Shown: positions 34,910 through 42,734 of the stretch, piece after piece
Layout: each line of letters starts with the position of its first letter
Numbering within the stretch: the first letter of the stretch is position 1
Origin: Oryzisolibacter sp. LB2S
Lineage (GTDB): Bacteria; Pseudomonadota; Gammaproteobacteria; Burkholderiales; Burkholderiaceae_C
NCBI RefSeq assembly: GCF_040732315.1
Contig: NZ_CP160388.1
Coordinates: 904,501-968,500 of the forward strand
Length of the DNA stretch: 64,000 bases
Direction of reading: 5' to 3'
Notes under the pieces: model-generated
What the model was told of the DNA's origin: nothing
Databases searched by the model: none
Seen by the model: only the letters and a program-made list of their open reading frames with translations
Program-made: the position numbers and the translations under genes

Positions 34910-34920
34910 AAGGAACAGCG

Positions 34921-35019
34921 ATGAACGCCGTTACGGCACCACGACAGACCCCTTCAAGCTTTACAGGGACATCGACTCATGGAATTCCGTCACCTTCGGT
35001 ACTTTCTGGCCGTTGCTGA
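34921..35019 (+). other. 32-codon ORF at the cargo/backbone junction
   Basis: ATG with AAAGGA upstream opens a short frame that runs into the LysR gene in another frame. It may be the start of a gene cut off at the right end of the metal cargo, or a chance ORF. Confidence 0.3.
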
Positions 35020-35872
35020 GGAGCTGCACTTCGCCCGCGCTGCGGAGCGGCTGCATATCGAACAGTCACCACTGTCGCGCGCCATCAGGGAATTGGAAGA
35101 AGAATTGGGCGCACAACTGTTCGTGCGTACCAGCCGCAGCACGCGCCTGACGCTTGCGGGCAAGCTGCTGATGGAGAACGCGCCTCGCGTGCTGTTGGCG
35201 CTGGACCAAGCGCGTGAGAGCGTGAAGGCAGCGGCCAATGGCTTTCACGGCCGGTTGCGCGTGGCGCTGTCCGACGGCATCAGCCCCTCGCGCCTGCCGG
35301 CACTGCTGGCCCGCTGCCGCGAGGAAGACCCGGAGATCGAGATCCGCCTGTTCGAGGTGCCGCTGGCCCAGCAGCTCAGCGGCCTGCGTGACGATCTATA
35401 CGACGCGGGCTTCTCGATGGCCGACGAGGTGGGCGACGGCATCATCATCGAACCCGCCTGGGAGGATGAGCTGATGGTCGCCATGCCCGCGCGCCATGAA
35501 CTACTGGCCCACAGGCGGGTACCGCTGGATGAAGTGCTGCAACATCCCCTGGTGCTGGGCGACCCGGCAGTTTGCGAAGGCCATGCCAAGCAGATCGACC
35601 GCATCCTGCGCAAGCAGGACCGGGAGCCCTTGATCGAACAGTACGTCGCCACGTTCGACGTGATGATGACTTTCGTGTCGGCCGGCTTGGCGCTGGGGCT
35701 CGCAGGCGCCGCGCACATCGCTTCCAGCCACGAGCCGGGCGTGGTGGGCCGACCGCTCGCGGGAAAGTCGCCCATGCTCACCACCTATCTGCTGCGCCGC
35801 GACGCCGAGCCGTCGCAGGCGCTAGCCCGCTTTATCGAGCGGGTCGAAGCCCTGGTACCGGGAGACGCTTAG
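34979..35872 (+). CDS. traR: LysR family regulator of the transfer region
   Basis: A 297-residue LysR-type regulator: N-terminal helix-turn-helix (FLAVAEELHFARAAERLHIEQSPLSRAIRELEEELGAQLF) and a C-terminal ligand-binding domain. Tn4371-type elements carry such a gene (often called traR) directly before the transfer genes. No promoter is obvious in the 69 bases after czcA, so it may be read partly from the czc operon. Ligand unknown. Confidence 0.9.
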   Translation: MEFRHLRYFLAVAEELHFARAAERLHIEQSPLSRAIRELEEELGAQLFVRTSRSTRLTLAGKLLMENAPRVLLALDQARESVKAAANGFHGRLRVALSDGISPSRLPALLARCREEDPEIEIRLFEVPLAQQLSGLRDDLYDAGFSMADEVGDGIIIEPAWEDELMVAMPARHELLAHRRVPLDEVLQHPLVLGDPAVCEGHAKQIDRILRKQDREPLIEQYVATFDVMMTFVSAGLALGLAGAAHIASSHEPGVVGRPLAGKSPMLTTYLLRRDAEPSQALARFIERVEALVPGDA

Positions 35873-35907
35873 CCATTGGCCCCGTTTCACTTCGGAGGAT
35901 TCAAGCC

Positions 35908-36180
35908 ATGAACCTATCCAAGATCATCGCTATGTCGTCGCTAGCAGTTCTGCTGGTCGCCTGCGGCAAGTCTGAGCCGTCCAAGCCCGCCGCCGTGCCC
36001 AGCGTGGAGCAACTGGCTGCTGACCCCGTGCGTTTGCGAGAACTGCGCCAGCAGTGCAAGACGGATCGTCCGACGATGGGCGACGTGCTGTGCAACCGAG
36101 TGGCCGAAGCGACGAACCGGCGTTTCCTGGGTGACGGCAAGGTGCCTTATACGCCGCCGAAGGAACCGCCGAAGTTCTGA
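35908..36180 (+). CDS. EexN-like entry-exclusion lipoprotein
   Basis: A 90-residue lipoprotein: signal peptide with lipobox LLVAC and mature Cys at about residue 20. The body (VEQLAADPVRLRELRQQCKT, CNRVAEATNRRFLGDG) matches the EexN/TrbK-like family, which limits redundant mating. A paralogue lies inside the trb operon (45907-46230). The C-terminal RRFLGDGKVPYTP also echoes the TrbJ end RRFLGEGTPYTP. It starts behind CGGAGG. Confidence 0.82.
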   Translation: MNLSKIIAMSSLAVLLVACGKSEPSKPAAVPSVEQLAADPVRLRELRQQCKTDRPTMGDVLCNRVAEATNRRFLGDGKVPYTPPKEPPKF

Positions 36181-36395
36181 TGGTCGGTTTGCCGCAACGC
36201 ACCTGCGCGTGCCTGCGCCTTTTTGCGCGCTGCGCAGCAGCGCGCCCGTTGTGGCGGTCTTTCGCCCCAGTTCTTCCCTGCCGGAAACCATGCTTTTTGC
36301 GGCATCAACATGCCGATAACGGTCTTTGACCGGCACGCCCAGCGGCACTGATCCTCACGAGGGCGGCACATGCCTGTGCTGCGATCGGAGGCTGG

Positions 36396-36881
36396 ATGAT
36401 GCAGGGAACGAACGTGCTGTTCGGTCAGATTGCCGTGGTGTTCGGCATCGTGATCGCTGGGGTGTGGAGCGCCACGCAATGGACAGCCGCCGCCCTGGGC
36501 TATCAGCTACGCCTTGGCTCGCCCTGGTTCGATTTCTTCGGTACGCCGGTCTATCACCCGTGGCGGCTGTTCGAGTGGTGGTTCGTCTTCGACGCCTACG
36601 CGCCGCGCGTGTTCGACACCGGCGGCGCCATCGCGGGCGGCAGCGGCTTGCTGGCGGTGGTGGTCGCCATCGGCATGTCGATATGGCGCTCGCGCCAGTC
36701 GCGCCTGGTCACGACCTACGGCTCGGCCCGCTGGGCGAACGCGGATGACATTCGCAAGGCCGGCCTCACGCAACCGGCCGGCGTGTTCCTCGGCCAGCAC
36801 GATCGCCAGTACCTGCGACATGAGGGGCCGGAGCACGTCCTGACCTTTGCGCCCACGCGCAGCGGCAAAGGCGTCGGCCTA
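36396..36881 (+). pseudogene. traG: TraG coupling protein, 5' part (interrupted)
   Basis: The first 162 codons of a VirD4/TraG type IV coupling protein: two membrane segments and the Walker A motif (PTRSGKGVG). The frame is cut after the Leu codon CTA by an IS5-family element; joining 36881 to 39031 restores the sequence KGVGL-VVPTLLSW. The target duplication is TA (or CTA). TraG links relaxase-DNA to the secretion channel and is essential for transfer, so disruption should block conjugation. Either of two adjacent ATGs could be the start. Confidence 0.9.
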
Positions 36882-36934
36882 GGGCGTGTTAACACTAATT
36901 GTTTTTGCGCCCGCCATGGCACAGACTGGCAGCC

Positions 36935-37258
36935 ATGGAGATAACGCCAGAACAATTCGCCAAGATCGAGCACTGCCTTCCCACGCAGCGAGGAAACGTC
37001 AGCCTGAGCAACTTGCAGGTCGTCAACGCCATCCTCTACGTAGCCGAGCATGGCTGCAAGTGGCGTGGACTGCCCAAGCGCTTCGGTAACTGGCACACGA
37101 TCTACACGCGCATGAACCGCTGGACCAAGGCTGGGGTCCTCGACAGAATGTTCGAGGAACTGCAGAAGGCTCAGGTTGTGCGCATCAAGATCGAGGCGGT
37201 GTCACTGGACTCCACAAGCATCAAGGTGCACCCAGACGGCACGGGCGCGCTAAAAAAA
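36935..37258 (+). pseudogene. IS5-family transposase, 5' frame (interrupted)
   Basis: Encodes MEITPEQFAKIEHCLPTQRG onwards and the DSTSIKVHPDG segment that carries the first catalytic Asp of the DDE enzyme. It ends at the A-run where the ISL3 element inserted. Without that insertion, reading would slip by -1 at CTAAAAAAAACGG into the second frame. Confidence 0.85.
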
Positions 37259-38573
37259 GGTTCTTCACGGATTCCCGGGGAACGCTGCCTTGATTTTGAG
37301 GAAGAAGTAGTCGGTATCCCGATACCCGTAAGCCATGCGCTTAATGACCTTGATACGGTTATTGATGCCTTCGAGCTGCCCGGTGTGCATGGGCCAGCGC
37401 ACCCGGGCCAAAATACCTCGCCAGTACTTGCGCAGCCTGGCTGCAAATTGCTGCAAACACACAATGGCACTTTCCTTGCAGTGGCTCAGCCACTGATTCC
37501 AGCGCCTGCGCCACTCCCACGGATCGGGCGCATCCCATAAGCTCTTGAGCGTTTGCTTGAGCACGTACACCGTCATCAAGGCCTCATTGGCCTGCAGCAC
37601 CTCCTGCAGACGCACTTGCTCACTGTCCTTGAGGTTGTCTGCGTTGCGTAGCAGCAGCCAATGGGCCTGCTTGACCACCTTCCTGCCCGGCTTGTCGTGG
37701 CGCAAGGCGTTGGCCGCATCGACTCTGACGCGGGAGATGACCTCACGACCATACTTGGCCACCACGTGAAAGAGGTCGTAGACGATGCGGGCCTTGGGGC
37801 ACCAGTGGCGCACCTCCAAGTCAAATGCCGTATTCATATCCATGGCAACGGCCTCGATACGTCTGCAGCCCTGTGGGCCCAGGGCCTGGAAGAAGGGGCG
37901 TATGGCCTTGCGACTGCGATCCTTGGCGATATAGAGCACCCGGCGTGTATCCGCATCCAGAATCACCGTGGCATAGCGATGGCCCTTGTGCAGGGCAAAC
38001 TCATCCATGACCAGCCTGGTGGGCTGGGGTGCGGGTAATTCTCTGACCACTTCTTGCAAGTGGCGCTTGTCGATCTGGCGCACCGTCGACCAGTGCAGCC
38101 CAAACATCTGGGCCACATGCTTGATGGGCATACGGCTGCAGCAACTGGCCACCGTCTGCGCCATCGCATCGGTGATGCGACTGAAGCGCCCCAGCCAGCG
38201 TACGTGCTGCAGGCAAGGCCCACAGTGTGGGCAGTTCACGCGCAGCAGCTGCACCTGCAGTGTCAGGATCCTGCCCACCAAAGGCAAATCGCGTACCTTG
38301 CGTTCGGTGTATTCATGCACCGAGTTCACGCGGGTCAGGCACGAACCACAGCGCAGTTGCGCCCTGTCGGGCAGCAGACGCAATTGGGCTGTATCGGCCT
38401 GTATGTAGGAATCGGCAACGTAAAAACCGGGCCAAAGGGTTGGCCAGCAGGTATCCTGATGCATGCAGCGGTGCTCCGAGGAGGATGGGTTGGTCGCACA
38501 ACCATCATGCTTCGGATGTCACCGCTGTTTTTATTGCCAATGCGCTCGGCTCCACGCAAATCCGTGAAGAACC
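37259..38573 (-). mobile_element. ISL3-family insertion sequence
   Basis: A 1315-bp element with inverted repeats starting GGTTCTTCACGGATT, perfect over 15 bases. It is flanked by an exact 8-bp direct repeat TAAAAAAA (37251-37258 and 38574-38581), the duplication size of ISL3 elements. It appears complete and recent. Confidence 0.93.
37265..38464 (-). CDS. ISL3-family transposase
   Basis: A 399-residue DDE transposase with the N-terminal zinc finger (CGSC, CPHCGPC) of ISL3 enzymes, a helix-turn-helix (FGLHWSTVRQIDKRHL) and the DDE domain (MDEFALHKGHRYATVILD; AVAMDMNTAFDLEV; GQLEGINNRIKVIKRMAYGYRD). Intact, so this inner element may still be mobile. It reads against traG and the outer transposase. 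Confidence 0.94.
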   Translation of the reverse strand: MHQDTCWPTLWPGFYVADSYIQADTAQLRLLPDRAQLRCGSCLTRVNSVHEYTERKVRDLPLVGRILTLQVQLLRVNCPHCGPCLQHVRWLGRFSRITDAMAQTVASCCSRMPIKHVAQMFGLHWSTVRQIDKRHLQEVVRELPAPQPTRLVMDEFALHKGHRYATVILDADTRRVLYIAKDRSRKAIRPFFQALGPQGCRRIEAVAMDMNTAFDLEVRHWCPKARIVYDLFHVVAKYGREVISRVRVDAANALRHDKPGRKVVKQAHWLLLRNADNLKDSEQVRLQEVLQANEALMTVYVLKQTLKSLWDAPDPWEWRRRWNQWLSHCKESAIVCLQQFAARLRKYWRGILARVRWPMHTGQLEGINNRIKVIKRMAYGYRDTDYFFLKIKAAFPGNP

Positions 38574-38580
38574 TAAAAAA

Positions 38581-39021
38581 AACGGCCCCCAATCCATCGG
38601 CAAGTCTCGAGGTGGATGGACAACCAAGATTCATATGGTTGCCGCGGATGCTCGAACGGCCATAACGTTCTCACTGTCGCCGGGCCAGGCCGGCGATGCC
38701 CCACAAGGGCGCGAACTGCTCGCCAGCCTGGGCGCCCCGAACCGGCCGCTGCACCTGCTCATGGACAAGGCCTACGAGGGCAACGAGACGCGCCAGTTGG
38801 CGCTCGATTTGGGCTACATCCCCGTCGTGCCACCGCTGCGTACCCGCGTCGAGCCTTGGGAGTACGACCGCGAGATGTACAAGCGCCGCAACGAGGTTGA
38901 GCGTCTATTCCGCCGCCTCAAGGGCTTCCGGCGCATCTTCACGCGGTTCGAGAAACTCGACATCATGTTCCTCGGCTTCATCAGCTTTGTACTCGTCGCT
39001 GATGGGCTTCGGATGTGTTAA
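38581..39021 (+). pseudogene. IS5-family transposase, 3' frame (separated)
   Basis: Encodes NGPQSIGKSRGGWTTKIHM through the second Asp (DKAYEGNETR) and the YKRRNEVERLFRRLKGFRRI segment carrying the catalytic Glu, ending 7 bases before the terminal repeat. Separated from its 5' frame by the ISL3 element, so the outer IS cannot make its own transposase. Confidence 0.85.
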
Positions 39022-39030
39022 CAGGCCCTA

Positions 39031-40554
39031 GTGGTGCCGACACTGCTTTCCTGGCCTGCATCCGCCGTCATCCACGACATCAAGGGCGAGAACTGGCAGA
39101 TCACCGCAGGCTGGCGTTCGCGCTTCTCGCATTGCCTGCTGTTCAACCCGACCGATGCGAAGTCGGCCGCCTACAACCCGCTGCTGGAGGTGCGGCGCGG
39201 CGCGTATGAAGTGCGCGACGTGCAGAACATCGCGGACATTCTGGTCGATCCCGAAGGCGCGCTGGAGAAGCGCAACCATTGGGAAAAGACCAGCCACGCG
39301 CTGTTGGTCGGCGCCATCCTGCATGTGCTCTACGCGGGCGAGGACAAGACGCTGCGCGGCGTCGCCAACTTCCTCTCCGACCCGGCCAGCCCGTTCGAGC
39401 TGACCCTGCACCGGATGATGACCACGCCGCACTTGGGCGATGGGCCGCATCCTGTCGTCGCTTCGGCGGCGCGCGAAGTGCTCAACAAGTCGGACAACGA
39501 ACGCTCGGGCGTGCTGTCCACGGCCATGTCGTTCCTGGGCCTGTACCGCGATCCCACGGTGGCCGAAGTCACGTCGCGGTGCGATTGGCGCATTGCCGAC
39601 CTGATCGCAGCCGAGCATCCGGTGTCGCTGTATCTGGTGGTGCCGCCTTCGGACATTTCGCGGACGAAGCCGCTCATCCGCCTGATCCTCAACCAGATCG
39701 GCCGGCGCCTCACCGAATCGCTCGATGGCTCCGACGGCATCGAGCGCCGCCACAAGCTGCTGCTGATGCTCGATGAGTTCCCGGCGCTGGGACGCCTGGA
39801 CTTTTTCGAGACGGCGCTGGCCTTCATGGCGGGCTACGGCATCCGCAGCTTCCTCATCGCGCAGTCGCTCAACCAGATCGACAAAGCCTACGGCCAGAAC
39901 CATTCGATCCTGGACAACTGCCACGTTCGGGTGACGTTCGCCACGAACGACGAGCGCACCGCCAAGCGGATCTCCGAGACGCTGGGCACCGCCACCGAGC
40001 TGCGCGCCCAGCGCAACTACGCGGGACACCGACTCGCGCCGTGGCTGGGGCACCTGATGGTGTCGCGCCAGGAAACCGCGCGCCCGCTGCTGACGCCGGG
40101 CGAAGTCATGCAGCTTCCGCCTGACGAGGCCGTGGTGATGGTGTCCAGCGTGGCGCCGATCAAGGCGAAGAAGCTGCGCTACTACGCGGACGCCAATTTC
40201 AAGCGTCGCGTGCTGCCACCGCCCGCGCTGGCGGATGGGCAGTACGCAGACGCGCCGCCGTCGCGGCCCGACGACTGGAGTGGGCTGGCGATTCCTGCTG
40301 TGCCCACCGCACCAGCCACGGCATCCGCCGACGGCCTGGAGAACTTGGGTTCGACCGACGACGGCGGCCCGCGCCGTCAGCCCGAACTCTCCGAAACCGT
40401 CGCCTACGACCCCGAGCTGGCCGCTCCCGCGGCCGACCTTGGGCTGCTCGACGACGACGACCTGCCGCTTCCCCTTCCTCGCCAGCTCGATCCAGCCATG
40501 CAGCGCACGGCCCGGCTGGCTTCCCTCGACCCCAACGACGGAATCGAGCTATGA
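39031..40554 (+). pseudogene. traG: TraG coupling protein, 3' part (interrupted)
   Basis: The remaining 508 codons of traG, beginning VVPTLLSWPASAVIHDIKGE and including Walker B (LLLMLDEFPALG). It has no ribosome site and the Walker A part is on the other side of the IS, so even if translated it would lack ATPase function and membrane anchor. Downstream trb genes overlap its end, so outward transcription from the IS or internal promoters would be needed to express them fully. Confidence 0.9.
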
Positions 40555-41015
40555 GTCACTACCGCCTCAACCTGTTCATCCAGCCGGAGCACGCCAAGCG
40601 GCTCGATGAGCTGGCCGCCAAGAAAGGCGTGTCCAAGTCGTCCATCGTCGCGGCGGCGCTCGCATCGTGGCTTTCGCCCGATGCTGCCGACCAGCGCGAG
40701 GCGGCCATTGCCAAGCGGCTTGATCGCCTGTCGCGCCAAGCCGAGCGCATGGAGCGCGACCAGAACATCGCCATCGAAACGCTGGCGCTGTTCATCCGCT
40801 ACTACCTGACCGTGAGCACGCCAGTTCCCGAGGCGCACCAAGACGCGGCACGCGCGCAGGGAAAGGCGCGGTTTGAGCAGTTCACCGAGCAGCTTGGCCG
40901 CCATCTGCTGCGGGGCCGCAGCCTGGTGCGCGACGTGGTGGAGGAACTGCATCCCGACCCGATGCGGATGGAAGACGCGGCGGCAGCCGCGCAAGCGCAG
41001 GAGCGTGCGTCATGA
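40551..41015 (+). CDS. CopG/ribbon-helix-helix protein of the transfer operon
   Basis: A 154-residue protein with an N-terminal RHH DNA-binding segment (RLNLFIQPEHAKRLDELAAKKGVSKSSIVAAAL) and a long helical C-terminus. Tn4371-like elements always have this gene between traG and trbB. It overlaps both neighbours by ATGA. It may regulate the trb operon or act at oriT. Confidence 0.85.
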   Translation: MSHYRLNLFIQPEHAKRLDELAAKKGVSKSSIVAAALASWLSPDAADQREAAIAKRLDRLSRQAERMERDQNIAIETLALFIRYYLTVSTPVPEAHQDAARAQGKARFEQFTEQLGRHLLRGRSLVRDVVEELHPDPMRMEDAAAAAQAQERAS

Positions 41016-42070
41016 GCGCCATTCCGCAGTCCATGAGTGCCACGTCGCTCGACCGCCGCATCCAGATGCTGCGCACGGCTATGGGGCCACTAATCGCCGC
41101 TGCGCTCGAAGACCCGGACGTGGTGGAGGTGATGCTGAATCCCGATCGCACCCTTTGGGTGGATCGGCTTTCCAGTGGGCGTGCGCCGATGGGCGTGGAA
41201 CTGCCTGAGGCGGATGGCGAGCGAATCATCCGCCTGGTCGCGGCCCACGTCGGCGCGGAAGCCAATCGCGGCCAGCCGCTGCTGTCCGCCGAGTTGCCCG
41301 AGACGGGCGAACGCTTCGAGGGCATCTTGCCGCCGGCAGCGCCAGGGCCGGCCTTCGCGCTGCGCAAGCGCGCCTTTGGCGTGATCCCGCTGTCGCGCTA
41401 CATCGAGGACGAAATGATGACCGCCGCGCAGGCGGGCTTGCTGGTGCGCGCCGTGCGCGAACGCCAGAACATCCTGATCGCCGGCGGGACGAGTACCGGC
41501 AAGACCACCTTGGCCAATGCGCTATTGGCCGAGATCGCCGCCACGGGCGACCGCGTATTGGTGCTCGAAGACACGGTGGAGCTGCAATGCGCGGCCCGTG
41601 ACCACGTTCCCCTGCGCACCCGCGCAGGCGTGGTGTCGATGACCGAGCTGGTTCGCTCGTCCATGCGCTTGCGCCCTGATCGCGTCGTCGTCGGCGAGGT
41701 GCGCGGTGCCGAGGCACTGGATCTCATCAAGGTGTGGGGCACAGGCCATCCGGGCGGCATCGCCACGATCCATGCCGGCTCCGCGCTCGGCGCGCTGCTG
41801 CGCCTGGAGCAACTGATTCTCGAAGTGGCGGTGAACCCGCCCCGTGCGCTGATCGCCGAGGCGGTCAATGTGGTGATCCACATCGCCGGACGCGGGCGCA
41901 AGCGCCGCATCGAGAGCATCGCCCGCGTCGTCGGCTTCGACGGCGTCGGCTACCAACTGGCGGACGCGATGGACACGCCGTTTCCCAAGCTGTCGCCAGT
42001 TCTCGATGCCGCATCCGCTGCGGCGACTTCCTCATCCCCGTCCCTCAATCCCTCTGGAGAACTGCCATGA
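41012..42070 (+). CDS. trbB: conjugal transfer ATPase TrbB (VirB11)
   Basis: A 352-residue traffic ATPase of the VirB11 type. Walker A is GGTSTGKT (residues 158-165), the Asp box VLVLEDTVELQC and Walker B VVGEVRGAEA follow, and the His box GGIATIHAGSA is present. It forms a cytoplasmic hexamer at the inner membrane driving pilus assembly. Length is normal; translation is coupled to the CopG gene before and trbC after. Confidence 0.95.
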   Translation: MSAIPQSMSATSLDRRIQMLRTAMGPLIAAALEDPDVVEVMLNPDRTLWVDRLSSGRAPMGVELPEADGERIIRLVAAHVGAEANRGQPLLSAELPETGERFEGILPPAAPGPAFALRKRAFGVIPLSRYIEDEMMTAAQAGLLVRAVRERQNILIAGGTSTGKTTLANALLAEIAATGDRVLVLEDTVELQCAARDHVPLRTRAGVVSMTELVRSSMRLRPDRVVVGEVRGAEALDLIKVWGTGHPGGIATIHAGSALGALLRLEQLILEVAVNPPRALIAEAVNVVIHIAGRGRKRRIESIARVVGFDGVGYQLADAMDTPFPKLSPVLDAASAAATSSSPSLNPSGELP

Positions 42071-42453
42071 CGCACGCCCATGCTTTCCGTGTTTCCGTAA
42101 ATCCGCCTTCTCACCCGTCCAACCTCGCGCGGCTGCGCTGCCTGACCCGCCCTGCGGGGCAAGGGCTGCTGCTGTCCGCGCTGCTGCTGTTCCTGGCCGG
42201 AACTGCGCAGGCCGCCGGTTCCTCGATGCCGTGGGAAGGCCCGCTGCAATCCATCCTCGAATCCATCCAGGGGCCGGTGGCCCGCATCGTGGCCGTCATC
42301 ATCATCATCGCCACAGGCCTCGCGCTGGCTTTCGGCGACACGTCGGGCGGCTTCCGCAAGCTGATCCAGATCGTGTTCGGCTTGAGCATCGCCTTCGCCG
42401 CGTCCTCGTTCTTCCTGTCGTTCTTTTCGTTCTCTGGCGGGGCTGTCGTATGA
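42067..42453 (+). CDS. trbC: prepilin TrbC (VirB2)
   Basis: A 128-residue prepilin: long signal peptide cut at about AQAAGSSMPWE, then two hydrophobic helices. In RP4-like systems TraF trims and cyclises TrbC. Here the candidate TraF gene has a stop codon, so maturation may fail. Overlaps trbB and trbD by four bases each. Confidence 0.93.
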   Translation: MTHAHAFRVSVNPPSHPSNLARLRCLTRPAGQGLLLSALLLFLAGTAQAAGSSMPWEGPLQSILESIQGPVARIVAVIIIIATGLALAFGDTSGGFRKLIQIVFGLSIAFAASSFFLSFFSFSGGAVV

Positions 42454-42722
42454 ACGCGCCGGACAGCTACGCGGCAGGGTTCGAGGTGCCTTTGCACCGC
42501 TCGCTCACCGAGCCGATCTTGCTGGGCGGCGCACCTCGTACCGTGGCGATTGCCAACGGCACGCTGGCCGCCGCTGTCGGGCTGGGCCTGCAACTGTGGA
42601 TTCCGGGCGTGGTGCTCTGGATCGTCGGCCATTCGCTGGCGGTGTGGGGAGCGCGCGTCGATCCGCAGTTCATGGCCGTGTTCGCCCGGCATATCAAGCA
42701 CCGCCCGCTGCTGGACGTGTGA
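42450..42722 (+). CDS. trbD: conjugal transfer protein TrbD (VirB3)
   Basis: A 90-residue inner-membrane protein with two close hydrophobic segments (TVAIANGTLAAAVGLGLQLW and the next one), typical of VirB3/TrbD. It works with TrbE in pilus biogenesis. Confidence 0.92.
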   Translation: MNAPDSYAAGFEVPLHRSLTEPILLGGAPRTVAIANGTLAAAVGLGLQLWIPGVVLWIVGHSLAVWGARVDPQFMAVFARHIKHRPLLDV

Positions 42723-42734
42723 GGGGACGCCGCC

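Larger units (their letters stand above)
36882..39028 (+). mobile_element. IS5-family (IS427-group-like) element interrupted by an ISL3-family element
   Basis: Terminal inverted repeats GGGCGTGTTAACAC (left) and GGGCCTGTTAACAC (right, reversed) differ at one of 14 positions. TA on both sides is the target duplication. Without the nested insertion the element is about 824 bp, normal for this group. It carries a two-part transposase meant to be joined by -1 frameshifting on a run of As. Confidence 0.92.
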
